Assembly (NCBI GenBank): GCA_022736595.1
Contig: DZDC01000068.1
Location: 1 to 12,829, forward strand
Length of the DNA stretch: 12,829 nucleotides
Reading direction: 5' to 3'
Source: Draconibacterium orientale
Lineage (GTDB): Bacteria; Bacteroidota; Bacteroidia; Bacteroidales; UBA1556
The position numbers and the translations under genes are program-made. Positions 1 through 7,327 of this stretch are shown piece by piece; the first letter of the stretch is position 1; each line of letters starts with the position of its first letter. Below the pieces are notes generated by a model. It had not been told where the DNA came from, made no database searches, and saw only the letters and a program-made list of their open reading frames with translations.

Positions 1-28
1 TTTTCACTTTTCACTCTTCACTTTTCAC
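1..28. repeat. Tandem heptamer repeat, four units of TTTTCAC
   Basis: Four back-to-back 7-bp units are visible at 1-7, 8-14, 15-21 and 22-28. Units 1, 2 and 4 are TTTTCAC and unit 3 is TCTTCAC. The array may continue upstream because the window starts inside it. It lies just upstream of a candidate promoter for the cyclophilin gene. No function can be assigned. Confidence 0.8.
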
Positions 29-40
29 TAAAAAAAATAA

Positions 41-48
41 TACCTTTG
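41..48 (+). promoter_or_regulatory. Candidate Bacteroidetes -7 promoter element upstream of the cyclophilin gene
   Basis: TACCTTTG is an exact match to the Bacteroidetes -7 consensus TAnnTTTG and sits 38 bp upstream of the first ATG of the cyclophilin gene. No clear TTTG-type -33 element is visible at the usual spacing; the heptamer repeat occupies that position. It would drive the cyclophilin gene and possibly pheS, cysS and the M28 gene behind it. Confidence 0.5.
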
Positions 49-86
49 TAAGTTGTTAAATTTTCAAACAAATATTTTTTAATTAT

Positions 87-839
87 ATGATTATGAATAG
101 ATTAATTGTTGTTAGCTTACTAAGCATGATGATAGTGGCGGGTCTTTGGTCTTGTACGCAGTCCATGGCCGATTCTAAAAATGGTGGATCAGAGCAAATT
201 CAAGTTCCAGCGGCATCCCCTCAGGTTAAAGTGGAAGCGGTGGATCAGAAGGAATACAAAGTGTTGATTAGCACCGAATACGGCGATATGGTGGTGATAC
301 TTTACAATGAAACTCCTTTGCACCGCGATAATTTCCTTAAACTGGCCAAAGAAGGTTTTTATGATGGAACAATCTTTCATCGCGTGATTCGTAATTTTAT
401 GATTCAAGGGGGTGATCCCGAAACCCGCAATGCAGTGGCCGGGGCTCAATACGGTAATGGAGGACCTCCTTATACCATTCCTGCTGAGTTCAACAAGAAG
501 TATTTTCATAAAAAAGGTGCACTTGCTGCAGCACGCACCGGCGACAATATGAATCCCAAAAAAGAATCCAGCGGAAGTCAATTTTACATTGTTCAGGGGC
601 AAGTGCTTACCTTCGAGCAACTCACTAGCATTGAGACAAGAAATAGAATCAAGTTTTCTCCCGAACAAAAACAGGCTTATACCACCGTTGGAGGCACTCC
701 CTTCTTAGATCAAAGCTATACCGTTTTTGGTGAAGTGGTGAGCGGTTTGGAGGTGATTGATAAAATTGCTGCCGTAAGAACCTTGCCCGGCGACCGTCCT
801 GAAAAGGATGTTAAAATGACAGTAACTTTGGTCGAATAG
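87..839 (+). CDS. Cyclophilin-type peptidyl-prolyl cis-trans isomerase, lipoprotein
   Basis: The 250-residue protein should catalyse cis-trans isomerisation of X-Pro bonds outside the cytoplasm. The N-terminus is a lipoprotein signal: a hydrophobic stretch at about 6-20 ending in the lipobox LWSC with Cys23 as lipidation site. A Ser/Pro/Ala-rich linker follows to about residue 55. The cyclophilin fold runs from about 58 to the end, with the catalytic motif FHRVIRNFMIQGGD at 97-110 (Arg99 equivalent to the active-site Arg), SSGSQFYIVQ at 161-170, and a closing VFGEVVSGLEVIDKI strand-helix. About 30 residues (roughly 173-200) are inserted between the QFYIV strand and the VFGEV strand, an insertion I associate with Bacteroidetes cyclophilins. 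A second ATG two codons downstream (93) is an equally good start and gives MNR, a more typical signal N-terminus. pheS starts 34 bp downstream. Confidence 0.93.
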   Translation: MIMNRLIVVSLLSMMIVAGLWSCTQSMADSKNGGSEQIQVPAASPQVKVEAVDQKEYKVLISTEYGDMVVILYNETPLHRDNFLKLAKEGFYDGTIFHRVIRNFMIQGGDPETRNAVAGAQYGNGGPPYTIPAEFNKKYFHKKGALAAARTGDNMNPKKESSGSQFYIVQGQVLTFEQLTSIETRNRIKFSPEQKQAYTTVGGTPFLDQSYTVFGEVVSGLEVIDKIAAVRTLPGDRPEKDVKMTVTLVE

Positions 840-873
840 ATTCTAAATGTATGATATTCAATAAATAAGATTA

Positions 874-1896
874 ATGAAAGAGAAAATAGAAAGCCTTCGC
901 AAACATTTGCACGAGGTGAAAATAGAATCTGCTGAGCAATTGGAGGCTTATCGACTTGAGTATTTGAGTAAAAAAGGCAAAATTCAAGAGCTTTTTGGCG
1001 AGTTCAAAAATGTAGCCGCTGAGGAAAAACCCTTGGTAGGTCAATGGGTTAATCAACTCAAAAATCAAGCTCAAGAGCTATTCGATCGTGTGAAGGATGA
1101 ATTTTCAAATCAAAATGATCAGAGCGAAAAGAAAGAAGACCTTTCTCGCCCTGCTTTTCTTCCATACCAAGGAGCACGCCACCCTATTTCATTGGTGCGC
1201 AAAGAGATCATCGATATTTTTAACCGTATCGGCTTTGTGATTTCCGAAGGCCCTGAGGTGGAAGACGATTTCCATGTCTTTACGGCCTTAAACTTCCCTC
1301 CCGAACATCCTGCTCGCGATATGCAAGATACTTTTTTCATCGAAAAAAATCCTGATTTTGTACTTCGCACCCATACCAGCTCGGTGCAAGCTCGGGTGAT
1401 GCAATCGCAAAAACCTCCCATTCGCACCATTTCACCCGGAAGGGTTTTTCGTAACGAAGCCATTTCGGCTCGTGCTCATTGCATCTTTCATCAAGTGGAA
1501 GGTTTGTACATCGATAAAAACGTAAGTTTTGCCGACCTCAAGCAAACCCTACTTTATTTTGCTCAAGAAATGTTTGGCAAGGATACCCAAATTCGCCTTC
1601 GCCCTTCTTATTTCCCTTTCACCGAACCCAGTGCCGAAATGGATGTAAGCTGCAATATTTGTGGGGGAAAAGGTTGCAATGTATGCAAATACACAGGTTG
1701 GCTCGAAATTTTAGGCTGCGGCATGGTCGATCCTAATGTGCTAACCAACTGTGGTATCGATGCTGAAAACTATACTGGATTTGCCTTTGGTATGGGCGTC
1801 GAACGTATTGCCATGCTTAAATATCAAGTGAAAGACCTTCGACTTTTCTTCGAAAACGATAAACGATTCCTCAATCAATTTATAGGTGCTTACTAA
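874..1896 (+). CDS. pheS: Phenylalanine--tRNA ligase alpha subunit
   Basis: This is the catalytic alpha subunit of class IIc phenylalanyl-tRNA synthetase, which works in the cytoplasm as an alpha2beta2 enzyme with PheT. The 340 residues match the usual bacterial PheS length. Residues 1-85 form the charged N-terminal helical arm. The catalytic core contains GPEVEDDFHVF (126-136), FPPEHPARDMQDTFF (141-155), RTHTSSVQAR (165-174), motif 2 at PGRVFRNEAISARAH (188-202), FTEPSAEMDV (249-258) and motif 3 GMGVERIAML (306-315). Four cysteines at 260, 263, 268 and 271 form a CxxC-x4-CxxC cluster, as seen in many PheS proteins. Ala304 in GFAFG probably corresponds to the Ala that shapes the Phe side-chain pocket in E. 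coli. pheT is not in the window. cysS follows after 12 bp, so the two synthetase genes are probably co-transcribed. Confidence 0.98.
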   Translation: MKEKIESLRKHLHEVKIESAEQLEAYRLEYLSKKGKIQELFGEFKNVAAEEKPLVGQWVNQLKNQAQELFDRVKDEFSNQNDQSEKKEDLSRPAFLPYQGARHPISLVRKEIIDIFNRIGFVISEGPEVEDDFHVFTALNFPPEHPARDMQDTFFIEKNPDFVLRTHTSSVQARVMQSQKPPIRTISPGRVFRNEAISARAHCIFHQVEGLYIDKNVSFADLKQTLLYFAQEMFGKDTQIRLRPSYFPFTEPSAEMDVSCNICGGKGCNVCKYTGWLEILGCGMVDPNVLTNCGIDAENYTGFAFGMGVERIAMLKYQVKDLRLFFENDKRFLNQFIGAY

Positions 1897-1908
1897 AGCG
1901 ATTTAAAA

Positions 1909-3393
1909 ATGTCAACTGAATTAAAACCCAATAAACTCCAACTCTACAATTCATTGAGTAGAGCCAAAGAACTTTTCGTTCCCATCAATAGCCCGAATGT
2001 TGGAATGTACGTTTGCGGACCCACCGTTTATGGCGATGCACATTTGGGACATGCCCGGCCTGCCATCGCTTTTGATTTGGTATTCCGCTATTTGAAACAT
2101 CTTGGGTACAAAGTTCGCTATGTTCGCAATATTACCGATGTAGGTCACCTCGAAAACGATGCCGACCAAGGAGAGGATAAAATTGCTAAAAAAGCACGCG
2201 TTGAGCAACTTGAGCCCATGGAAATAGCCCAGTTCTTCAGCGATCGTTACCTCGACAATATGGATGCCCTCAACGTTTTGCGCCCAAGCATTCAACCTCG
2301 GGCATCGGGTCATATTCCCGAACAAACCGAAATGGTGCAATCCATTCTTGATAATGGTTTTGCCTATGAGTCAGGGGGTTCTGTTTACTTCGATGTGGTG
2401 AAGTACAATCAAAAGCATCACTACGGTAAACTTTCAGGGCGTAATATTGAAGATACCCTCGAAAATACGCGTCAATTGGAGGGTCAACACGAGAAGCGTG
2501 ATAGCGTTGACTTTGCCATTTGGAAAAAAGCAGCTCCCGAACACATTATGCGTTGGAAATCGCCTTGGAGTGATGGTTTTCCGGGTTGGCACATGGAATG
2601 TTCTGCTATGAGTGCCAAGTATTTAGGAACTCAATTCGATATTCACGGCGGCGGTATGGACTTGCGTTTTCCTCATCATGAGTCTGAAATTGCTCAGAGT
2701 GTTGCTGCTAACGGTCACGATCCAGTGAAATATTGGATGCACAACAACATGGTTACCATCAACGGTCAAAAGATGGGAAAATCCTTGGGAAACTTTATCA
2801 CTTTGGATGAGTTTTTCACCGGTTCTCACGCCCTTCTTCATCAGGCTTATAGCCCCATGACCATCCGCTTTTTTATGCTTCAAGCCCATTATCGCAGTAC
2901 CCTCGACTTTTCTAATGAAGCCTTGATTGCGGCTCAAAAAGGCTTCGAAAAACTGATGAAAGCGATGGAAACTCTAAGCAAAATTAAGGTTTCCAATCAA
3001 AACGATTTTGACATTAAAGCTTGGATCACGGCTTCTTATGAGGCCATCGACGACGATTTTAATAGCCCTATTCTCATCGCTCAGCTCTTTGAAGCGGTGC
3101 GCATGATTAACCTTTTGCACGATGGTAAAGCGCAAATTGATGCCGAAAATCTTAGCCTTTTGGTTACCAGCCTTCATGCTTTTGTTTTTGAGATTCTAGG
3201 TCTCAACAGCGAGGCTTCCCAAAGTTCGCAAAATGATATCACCGCAGGTTTAATGCAATTGCTCATCGAGTTGCGCCAAAATGCTAAAACCAATAAGGAT
3301 TGGCCCACCGCCGATCTCATCCGAAACCGACTGACCGAAATTGGTATTGGCATTAAAGATACCAAAGAAGGTGCTGTTTGGGAAGTGCTTTAA
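1909..3393 (+). CDS. cysS: Cysteine--tRNA ligase
   Basis: A class I monomeric synthetase charging tRNA-Cys in the cytoplasm, 494 residues, a little longer than E. coli CysRS (461). The HIGH motif is HLGH at 45-48 after MYVCGPTVYGDA; the KMSKS motif is KMGKS at 288-292, followed by LGN. The zinc site that discriminates cysteine is complete: Cys36, Cys231 (in GWHMECS), His256 and Glu260 (in PHHESE), with the same spacing as Cys28, Cys209, His234 and Glu238 of E. coli. An internal insertion near 165-205 (ending in DFAIWK) contributes to the extra length. The C-terminal half carries the helical DALR-type domain and a short anticodon-binding tail (PTADLIRNRLTEIGI, 466-480). It sits 12 bp after pheS and 20 bp before the M28 gene. 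Confidence 0.98.
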   Translation: MSTELKPNKLQLYNSLSRAKELFVPINSPNVGMYVCGPTVYGDAHLGHARPAIAFDLVFRYLKHLGYKVRYVRNITDVGHLENDADQGEDKIAKKARVEQLEPMEIAQFFSDRYLDNMDALNVLRPSIQPRASGHIPEQTEMVQSILDNGFAYESGGSVYFDVVKYNQKHHYGKLSGRNIEDTLENTRQLEGQHEKRDSVDFAIWKKAAPEHIMRWKSPWSDGFPGWHMECSAMSAKYLGTQFDIHGGGMDLRFPHHESEIAQSVAANGHDPVKYWMHNNMVTINGQKMGKSLGNFITLDEFFTGSHALLHQAYSPMTIRFFMLQAHYRSTLDFSNEALIAAQKGFEKLMKAMETLSKIKVSNQNDFDIKAWITASYEAIDDDFNSPILIAQLFEAVRMINLLHDGKAQIDAENLSLLVTSLHAFVFEILGLNSEASQSSQNDITAGLMQLLIELRQNAKTNKDWPTADLIRNRLTEIGIGIKDTKEGAVWEVL

Positions 3394-3413
3394 ACTCCTT
3401 TTACTGATTTAAA

Positions 3414-4409
3414 ATGATAAAATTCAAGTATATATCTTTTGTTTTGGTCTTTACTTTTGCTTTTGCAGCTTGCAACAATCCTGAGCCACAAAGTCCAAAA
3501 CCAACTCCTACGCCAGTTTTGGTTAAGGTTCCAGATTTCAATGCCGATAGTGCTTTTAGTTTTGTAAAGGCTCAAACCGATTTTGGTCCGAGAGTACCAG
3601 GGACTCAGGCTCATTCGGCCTGTGCCACTTATTTCAATCAATATTTTCTTCGATTGGGTTTTGAGGTGAATATGCAGCCATTCAAAGCGCGCAATTATAA
3701 AGGTAAAATATTGGATGGAGTGAATGTAATTGCGAGTTTCAATCCCACACAACAAAAGCGCATTTTGCTATGCTCTCACTGGGACTCCAGACCCTTTGCT
3801 GACCACGATCCTGATGTGAAGAATTATTATAAACCCATTGACGGAGCCAACGATGGCGCTAGTGGCGTGGGCGTGTTGATGGAAGTGGCTCGGCAACTTC
3901 AAATGCAAAGCCCAAGCGTGGGAATCGATATTGTACTTTTCGACCTCGAAGATTTTGGTCAGCACGACAAAGAAGCTTCCATGCCACAATCGGAGATGAG
4001 CTGGGCTTTAGGAAGTCAATATTGGGGAGCTAACCCGCATTTACCTGGCTACCGTGCTCAATACGGAATTTTGCTGGATATGGTGGGAGCCAAAGACGCT
4101 AAGTTTGCCCATGAGTATTACAGTATGCAATTTGCACCAGCCATTGTGGCTAAGGTGTGGAAGGCAGCACAGAATGCAGGATACAGTAATTATTTTGTTG
4201 ATGAAGAGGGAGGTGGCGTTCTCGACGACCATGTTTTTGTAAATCGACTGGCTCACATTCCAACTATCGACATCATTCAGTTTGATAAAACTACCCAATC
4301 AAAATTCTATACCCATTGGCATACCGTTGAAGATAACATTCAAAATATCGATCCTCAAACGCTCAAAGCAGTTGGGCAAACGGTGCTTGAAGTGATTTAT
4401 AGGGAATAA
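3414..4409 (+). CDS. M28-family glutaminyl-peptide cyclotransferase-like lipoprotein
   Basis: The 331-residue protein most resembles type II glutaminyl cyclases, M28-fold zinc enzymes that convert N-terminal Gln to pyroglutamate. The N-terminus is a lipoprotein signal with lipobox FAAC and Cys20, then a Pro-rich linker (NNPEPQSPKPTPTP). Core motifs in order are CSHWDSRPF (120-128), DGANDGASGVGVL (143-155, Asp147 a likely zinc ligand), LFDLEDFG (175-182, Glu179 a likely ligand), LLDMVGA (220-226, Asp222), DDHVFVNRLAHIPTIDII (271-288) and HWHTVEDN (301-308, His303 a likely ligand). LLDxxGA, DDH and WHTxxDN are more typical of glutaminyl cyclases than of M28 aminopeptidases. This group is known from periplasmic lipoproteins of Bacteroidetes such as Porphyromonas gingivalis. 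Exported proteins cleaved before Gln, including two further along in this window, are plausible substrates. An M28 aminopeptidase remains possible. Confidence 0.85.
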   Translation: MIKFKYISFVLVFTFAFAACNNPEPQSPKPTPTPVLVKVPDFNADSAFSFVKAQTDFGPRVPGTQAHSACATYFNQYFLRLGFEVNMQPFKARNYKGKILDGVNVIASFNPTQQKRILLCSHWDSRPFADHDPDVKNYYKPIDGANDGASGVGVLMEVARQLQMQSPSVGIDIVLFDLEDFGQHDKEASMPQSEMSWALGSQYWGANPHLPGYRAQYGILLDMVGAKDAKFAHEYYSMQFAPAIVAKVWKAAQNAGYSNYFVDEEGGGVLDDHVFVNRLAHIPTIDIIQFDKTTQSKFYTHWHTVEDNIQNIDPQTLKAVGQTVLEVIYRE

Positions 4410-4426
4410 GACCAACCATGTAAAGC

Positions 4427-4475
4427 AAAAAAAGAAACGGTCAAATTCCTTTGGAATTTGACCGTTTCTTTTTTT
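4427..4475. terminator. Bidirectional rho-independent terminator
   Basis: Two perfectly complementary 23-nt arms lie at 4427-4449 and 4453-4475, with a 3-nt TTT loop. The outer 7 bp are A7 on the left and T7 on the right, so either strand gives a GC-containing stem (core ACGGTC/GACCGT) followed by a U tract. It sits between the convergent M28 gene (stop at 4409) and the yebC-family gene (stop at 4492), so it can terminate both transcripts. Confidence 0.93.
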
Positions 4476-4491
4476 ATTGATTAGGAAAGAA

Positions 4492-5202
4492 TTACGCAAT
4501 ATTGGTAAAAACCTCTTGCACATCTTCATCTTCATTCAGCTTGTCGAGGAGTTTATTGATGTCTTCCATTTGTTCTTCAGTATATTCCACGGGAGAAGTA
4601 GCAAAGCGTTCCAAGACCGATTTATTAACTTCGATGTGTTTTTCGTCCAAAACCTTTGAGATATCTCCAAAATGGGTGTAGTCGGCAGTTAAAACCACGG
4701 TACCATCCAATTCTTCTATTTCTTCTAACCCGGCATCGATCAAGTCCAATTCCAATTCGTCCAAGTCGATGTTGTCTTTTTTCTCAAATTCAAACACCGC
4801 TTTACGGTCAAACATAAACTCCAAACTTCCACTGGGAACCAATGCTCCCCCAACTTTATTGAAGTACGATTTAACATTAGCAATGGTGCGGGTGGTATTA
4901 TTGGTGGCACATTCCACAAACACTTGCACTCCATGAGGACCTTTACCTTCGTAATTGACCTCGGTCATGGTTTCAAATTCCTTACTGGTAGCTCTTTTAA
5001 TGGCTGCTAAAATGTTGTCTTTTGGTACGTTAGCAGATTTTGCATTTTGAATGGCGGTACGTAATGCCGAATTGGTATTGGGATCTGGGCCGCCTTCTTT
5101 GGCTGCAATGGTGATTTTTTTGCCCAAACGAGGAAATATTCTTGACATCATTCCCCATCGTTTTTCTTTGGCGGCTCTTCGGTATTCAAATGCTCTTCCC
5201 AT
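4492..5202 (-). CDS. YebC/PmpR family protein (TACO1-like)
   Basis: A 236-residue cytoplasmic protein of the YebC/PmpR family. Members were long annotated as transcriptional regulators; more recent work connects the family, and mitochondrial TACO1, to translation through difficult (for example proline-rich) sequences. The conserved N-terminus MGRAFEYRRAAKEKRWGMMS opens the protein, followed by the basic helical domain (RLGKKITIAAKEGGPDPNTN, 25-44), then the family core YEGKGPHGVQVFVE (84-97) and the acidic C-terminal domain (to VFTNIA). I chose the ATG at 5202 because it gives the family's canonical first residues. An upstream in-frame ATG at 5244 would add 14 residues, but it lies inside the -7 promoter element. 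The gene is convergent with the M28 gene and shares its terminator. Confidence 0.95.
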   Translation of the reverse strand: MGRAFEYRRAAKEKRWGMMSRIFPRLGKKITIAAKEGGPDPNTNSALRTAIQNAKSANVPKDNILAAIKRATSKEFETMTEVNYEGKGPHGVQVFVECATNNTTRTIANVKSYFNKVGGALVPSGSLEFMFDRKAVFEFEKKDNIDLDELELDLIDAGLEEIEELDGTVVLTADYTHFGDISKVLDEKHIEVNKSVLERFATSPVEYTEEQMEDINKLLDKLNEDEDVQEVFTNIA

Positions 5203-5241
5203 GACTTTATTATTGAGAGTTTTAGATAAAATTTTAGGCCG

Positions 5242-5249
5242 CAAAAGTA
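5242..5249 (-). promoter_or_regulatory. Candidate Bacteroidetes -7 promoter element for the yebC-family gene
   Basis: Read on the - strand this is TACTTTTG, an exact TAnnTTTG match, 39 bp upstream of the chosen start at 5202. It overlaps the alternative upstream ATG (5244), arguing that translation starts at 5202. No clear -33 element is visible; the DNA beyond is a T-rich tract. Confidence 0.55.
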
Positions 5250-5462
5250 TAAAATTTTTTTGTTTGTTTTATGTCTATTTCATTATCATTTTAATATCGT
5301 TTGCATCTTATAATAATCATTAAATCAAGTGTTTAAAATCGACTTCAAACAAAGCTGTTTTGGCTTTTGGAACTAACCTTCGCAATTTATGCAATAAAAA
5401 AACCTTCTACCCTTGATGATATTTAATGTACTTTAGCTTCCCTAATTTTTTAAGGAATTTAT
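5250..5462. other. Divergent intergenic region between the yebC-family and LOG-family genes
   Basis: AT-rich spacer between divergent genes. TACTTTAG at 5429-5436 is one mismatch from the Bacteroidetes -7 consensus and lies 26 bp upstream of the LOG-family ATG, so it is a weak promoter candidate for the three-gene operon to the right. I see no riboswitch-like structure, tRNA or short gene. Confidence 0.35.
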
Positions 5463-6065
5463 ATGAATATCAAAAGCATTGGTGTTTTTTGTGGATCGAG
5501 TGTGGGATCGCAACCGCAATATGCAGAAGCCGCAGCCCAATTGGGTCAGAAGATGGCTCAGCAGCAAATCAATTTGATTTATGGTGGTGGAAATGTGGGT
5601 CTTATGGGTGTCATTGCCGATGCGGCTCTAGCTCTTGATGGCAAAGTGGTGGGCATAATTCCACAATTTTTGATGGATAAAGAAGTAGGTCACCATGCTT
5701 TGAGCAAGATGTGGATTGTGGAAAGCATGAGCGAGAGAAAAAATAAGATTAATGATCTTTCTGATGCTTTTATCGCCATGCCGGGTGGATTTGGAACCCT
5801 CGACGAGGTGATGGAAGTACTCACTTATTTCCAATTGGGAATGAGCGAAAAACCTGTTGCTTTTTTGAATACTTTAGGTTATTTCGACCATCTTCTGATA
5901 TTTTTGGATCATGTTCTCGATCAAAAATTTATGAAATACGAGCATCGCCACAACCTCATTGTGGCCAATACACCTGACGAACTCTTACAAAAACTCCATG
6001 AGTTTACGCCTTTGGCTGTGGACGAAAAGTGGATCAAAGAATTGAAACAAAAGCAAAGCTTTTAA
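5463..6065 (+). CDS. LOG family protein (nucleoside 5'-monophosphate phosphoribohydrolase)
   Basis: A 200-residue Rossmann-fold protein of the LOG (lonely guy, TIGR00730) family. Characterised members hydrolyse the N-glycosidic bond of nucleoside monophosphates such as AMP or cytokinin ribotides, releasing ribose 5-phosphate. Visible motifs are IGVFCGSS (6-13), YGGGNVGLMG (40-49), SMSERK (88-93, with the conserved Arg92) and PGGFGTLDEVMEVL (107-120), which carries the family signature PGGxGTxxE and the probable catalytic Glu115. Its length is typical of the roughly 190-200-residue family. It begins a tight operon: the next ATG lies one base after its stop codon, and all three products act on or bind nucleotides. 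The true physiological substrate cannot be read from the sequence. Confidence 0.93.
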   Translation: MNIKSIGVFCGSSVGSQPQYAEAAAQLGQKMAQQQINLIYGGGNVGLMGVIADAALALDGKVVGIIPQFLMDKEVGHHALSKMWIVESMSERKNKINDLSDAFIAMPGGFGTLDEVMEVLTYFQLGMSEKPVAFLNTLGYFDHLLIFLDHVLDQKFMKYEHRHNLIVANTPDELLQKLHEFTPLAVDEKWIKELKQKQSF

Positions 6066-6066
6066 T

Positions 6067-6624
6067 ATGATTGTCATTGGAATTACAGGCACTTTGGGTG
6101 CAGGAAAAGGAACCATCGTCGATTTGCTGACGCAAGAGTTTGGGTTTGCCCATTTTAGCGTTCGCGAGTTTCTTATTCAAGAAATTATTGCTCGAAATTT
6201 AGAAGTCAATCGCGATAGCATGACCTTGGTAGCTAATGATTTGAGGGCCAAACATCAGCCTTCGTACATCACCGATCAATTATACCTCCAAGCGGTAGAT
6301 AAAGGTCAAAACTGCATAATTGAAAGCATACGCACCCCTGGCGAAATCACCTCCTTGCGAGCCAAAGGCGCTTTCTATCTTTTGGCAGTGGATGCTCCGG
6401 CTGAGCTTCGTTATCAACGCATTGTGTCGCGAGCTTCCAGCACCGATCATATCAATTTTGAAACCTTCCTTGCCAACGAGGAGCGCGAAATGCAGTCCTC
6501 TGACCCCAACAAACAAAACCTATCAAAATGTATTGCCATGGCTGATTTCGTTTTTTCCAACGAAACAAGTATTGAGCATTTGCACCAAGAAGTTAGAAAT
6601 ATATTAACCCATAAACTGCTGTAG
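6067..6624 (+). CDS. Small P-loop NTPase/kinase, UPF0200 or dephospho-CoA-kinase-like
   Basis: A 185-residue P-loop protein. The Walker A loop is GTLGAGKGT (8-16), the GxxGxGKGT form of adenylate-kinase-like enzymes. It is followed by SVREFLIQEIIARN (31-44), a nucleotide-lid-like helix, IIESIRTPGEI (84-94) and AVDAPAELRYQRI (107-119). The IESIR/PGEI and VDAPxxxRYxRI segments resemble archaeal UPF0200 proteins and the AAA_18 kinase group. The canonical CoaE loop GGIGSGKS is absent, so assignment as dephospho-CoA kinase would be unsafe. The substrate is unknown. One base separates it from both neighbours, and the dCMP deaminase behind it suggests a deoxynucleotide-related job. Fused P-loop kinase plus deoxycytidylate deaminase proteins are known in the DcdV/AvcD family. 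Confidence 0.8.
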   Translation: MIVIGITGTLGAGKGTIVDLLTQEFGFAHFSVREFLIQEIIARNLEVNRDSMTLVANDLRAKHQPSYITDQLYLQAVDKGQNCIIESIRTPGEITSLRAKGAFYLLAVDAPAELRYQRIVSRASSTDHINFETFLANEEREMQSSDPNKQNLSKCIAMADFVFSNETSIEHLHQEVRNILTHKLL

Positions 6625-6625
6625 C

Positions 6626-7156
6626 ATGGATGAAAAATTTAAACGCCTACGCCCAAGTTGGGATGAGTATTTTATTCAATTGGCTGATACCGTTGCCAAT
6701 AGAGCCACCTGCGATAGAGGCAGAAGTGGATGCGTGATTACCAAAGACAAGCAAATTCTCGTTACAGGTTATGTGGGTTCTCCTCGTGGTCTAGAACATT
6801 GCGATGATGTGGGTCATCTTTTTAAAAAAGTGATTCATGAAGATGGCAGTATTACCCAGCATTGTGTGCGCACGGTTCATGCCGAGCAAAATGCCATTAC
6901 CCAGGCCGCCCGTAGGGGAATAGCACTTGAAGGAGCCACTCTTTATTGTAGAATGACACCTTGCCGTACCTGTGCCATGTTGATTATCAATTGTGGTATT
7001 GAACGTGTGGTCTGTGAGAAAAAGTACCACGCCGGAGCCGAAAGCGAAGCTATGTTTCGACAGGTGGGCCTGGAACTGACATATATGAGTGAAGAGGTAC
7101 AGCAATATTCAGGTCAAAAACTCGAAAACGACGACCTCTTCAAAGATCGGGATTAA
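6626..7156 (+). CDS. dCMP deaminase family protein
   Basis: A 176-residue zinc-dependent deaminase expected to convert dCMP to dUMP, feeding thymidylate synthesis. The catalytic zinc site is complete: HAE at 85-87 (His85 ligand, Glu87 proton shuttle) and PCRTC at 112-116 (Cys113, Cys116). The N-terminal RATCDRGRSGCVI (26-38) and GYVGSPRGLEHCDDVGH (48-64) are typical of the dCMP deaminase/ComEB group and distinguish it from tRNA adenosine deaminase and CDA. The length fits the family. It starts one base after the stop of the P-loop gene, so it is almost certainly co-transcribed and possibly translationally coupled. It is the last gene of the housekeeping block; the AT-rich accessory region begins downstream. 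Confidence 0.94.
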   Translation: MDEKFKRLRPSWDEYFIQLADTVANRATCDRGRSGCVITKDKQILVTGYVGSPRGLEHCDDVGHLFKKVIHEDGSITQHCVRTVHAEQNAITQAARRGIALEGATLYCRMTPCRTCAMLIINCGIERVVCEKKYHAGAESEAMFRQVGLELTYMSEEVQQYSGQKLENDDLFKDRD

Positions 7157-7327
7157 GGTTTTATGAAGAAATAATACCGATGATGCCACTAAAAATAGTC
7201 CAATTTTGACAAGGCCTATGTTTTTACTAAAATAGAATAACAATGGGTATAATATGCTATCAATGGGCAAACTAAGGGGATGAATTTAATTTTTCCAAGG
7301 TATCTTGCCTAAGCTGCCTACCGACAG
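7157..7327. other. Gene-free junction between housekeeping operon and accessory region
   Basis: This belongs to a 312-bp gene-free stretch (7157-7468). No convincing terminator follows the deaminase gene. CAATGGG occurs twice, at 7241-7247 and 7261-7267. A short hairpin, CTGCCT/AGGCAG with a 6-nt loop (7314-7331), abuts and enters the 85-bp repeat. I see no RNA gene or promoter that I would defend. Confidence 0.5.

Noticed and set aside
189..668. Antisense open frames opposite the housekeeping genes
   Set aside because: They are mirror frames of strongly supported genes, with no domains, starts or promoters of their own.
5203..5244. N-terminal 14-residue extension of the yebC-family protein from the ATG at 5244
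   Set aside because: The family starts at MGRAFEYRRA, and the upstream ATG falls inside the predicted -7 promoter element.
6067..6624. Annotation as dephospho-CoA kinase (coaE)
   Set aside because: The P-loop is GTLGAGKGT rather than GGIGSGKST, and other CoaE signatures are missing. Only a general P-loop kinase-like call is supported.
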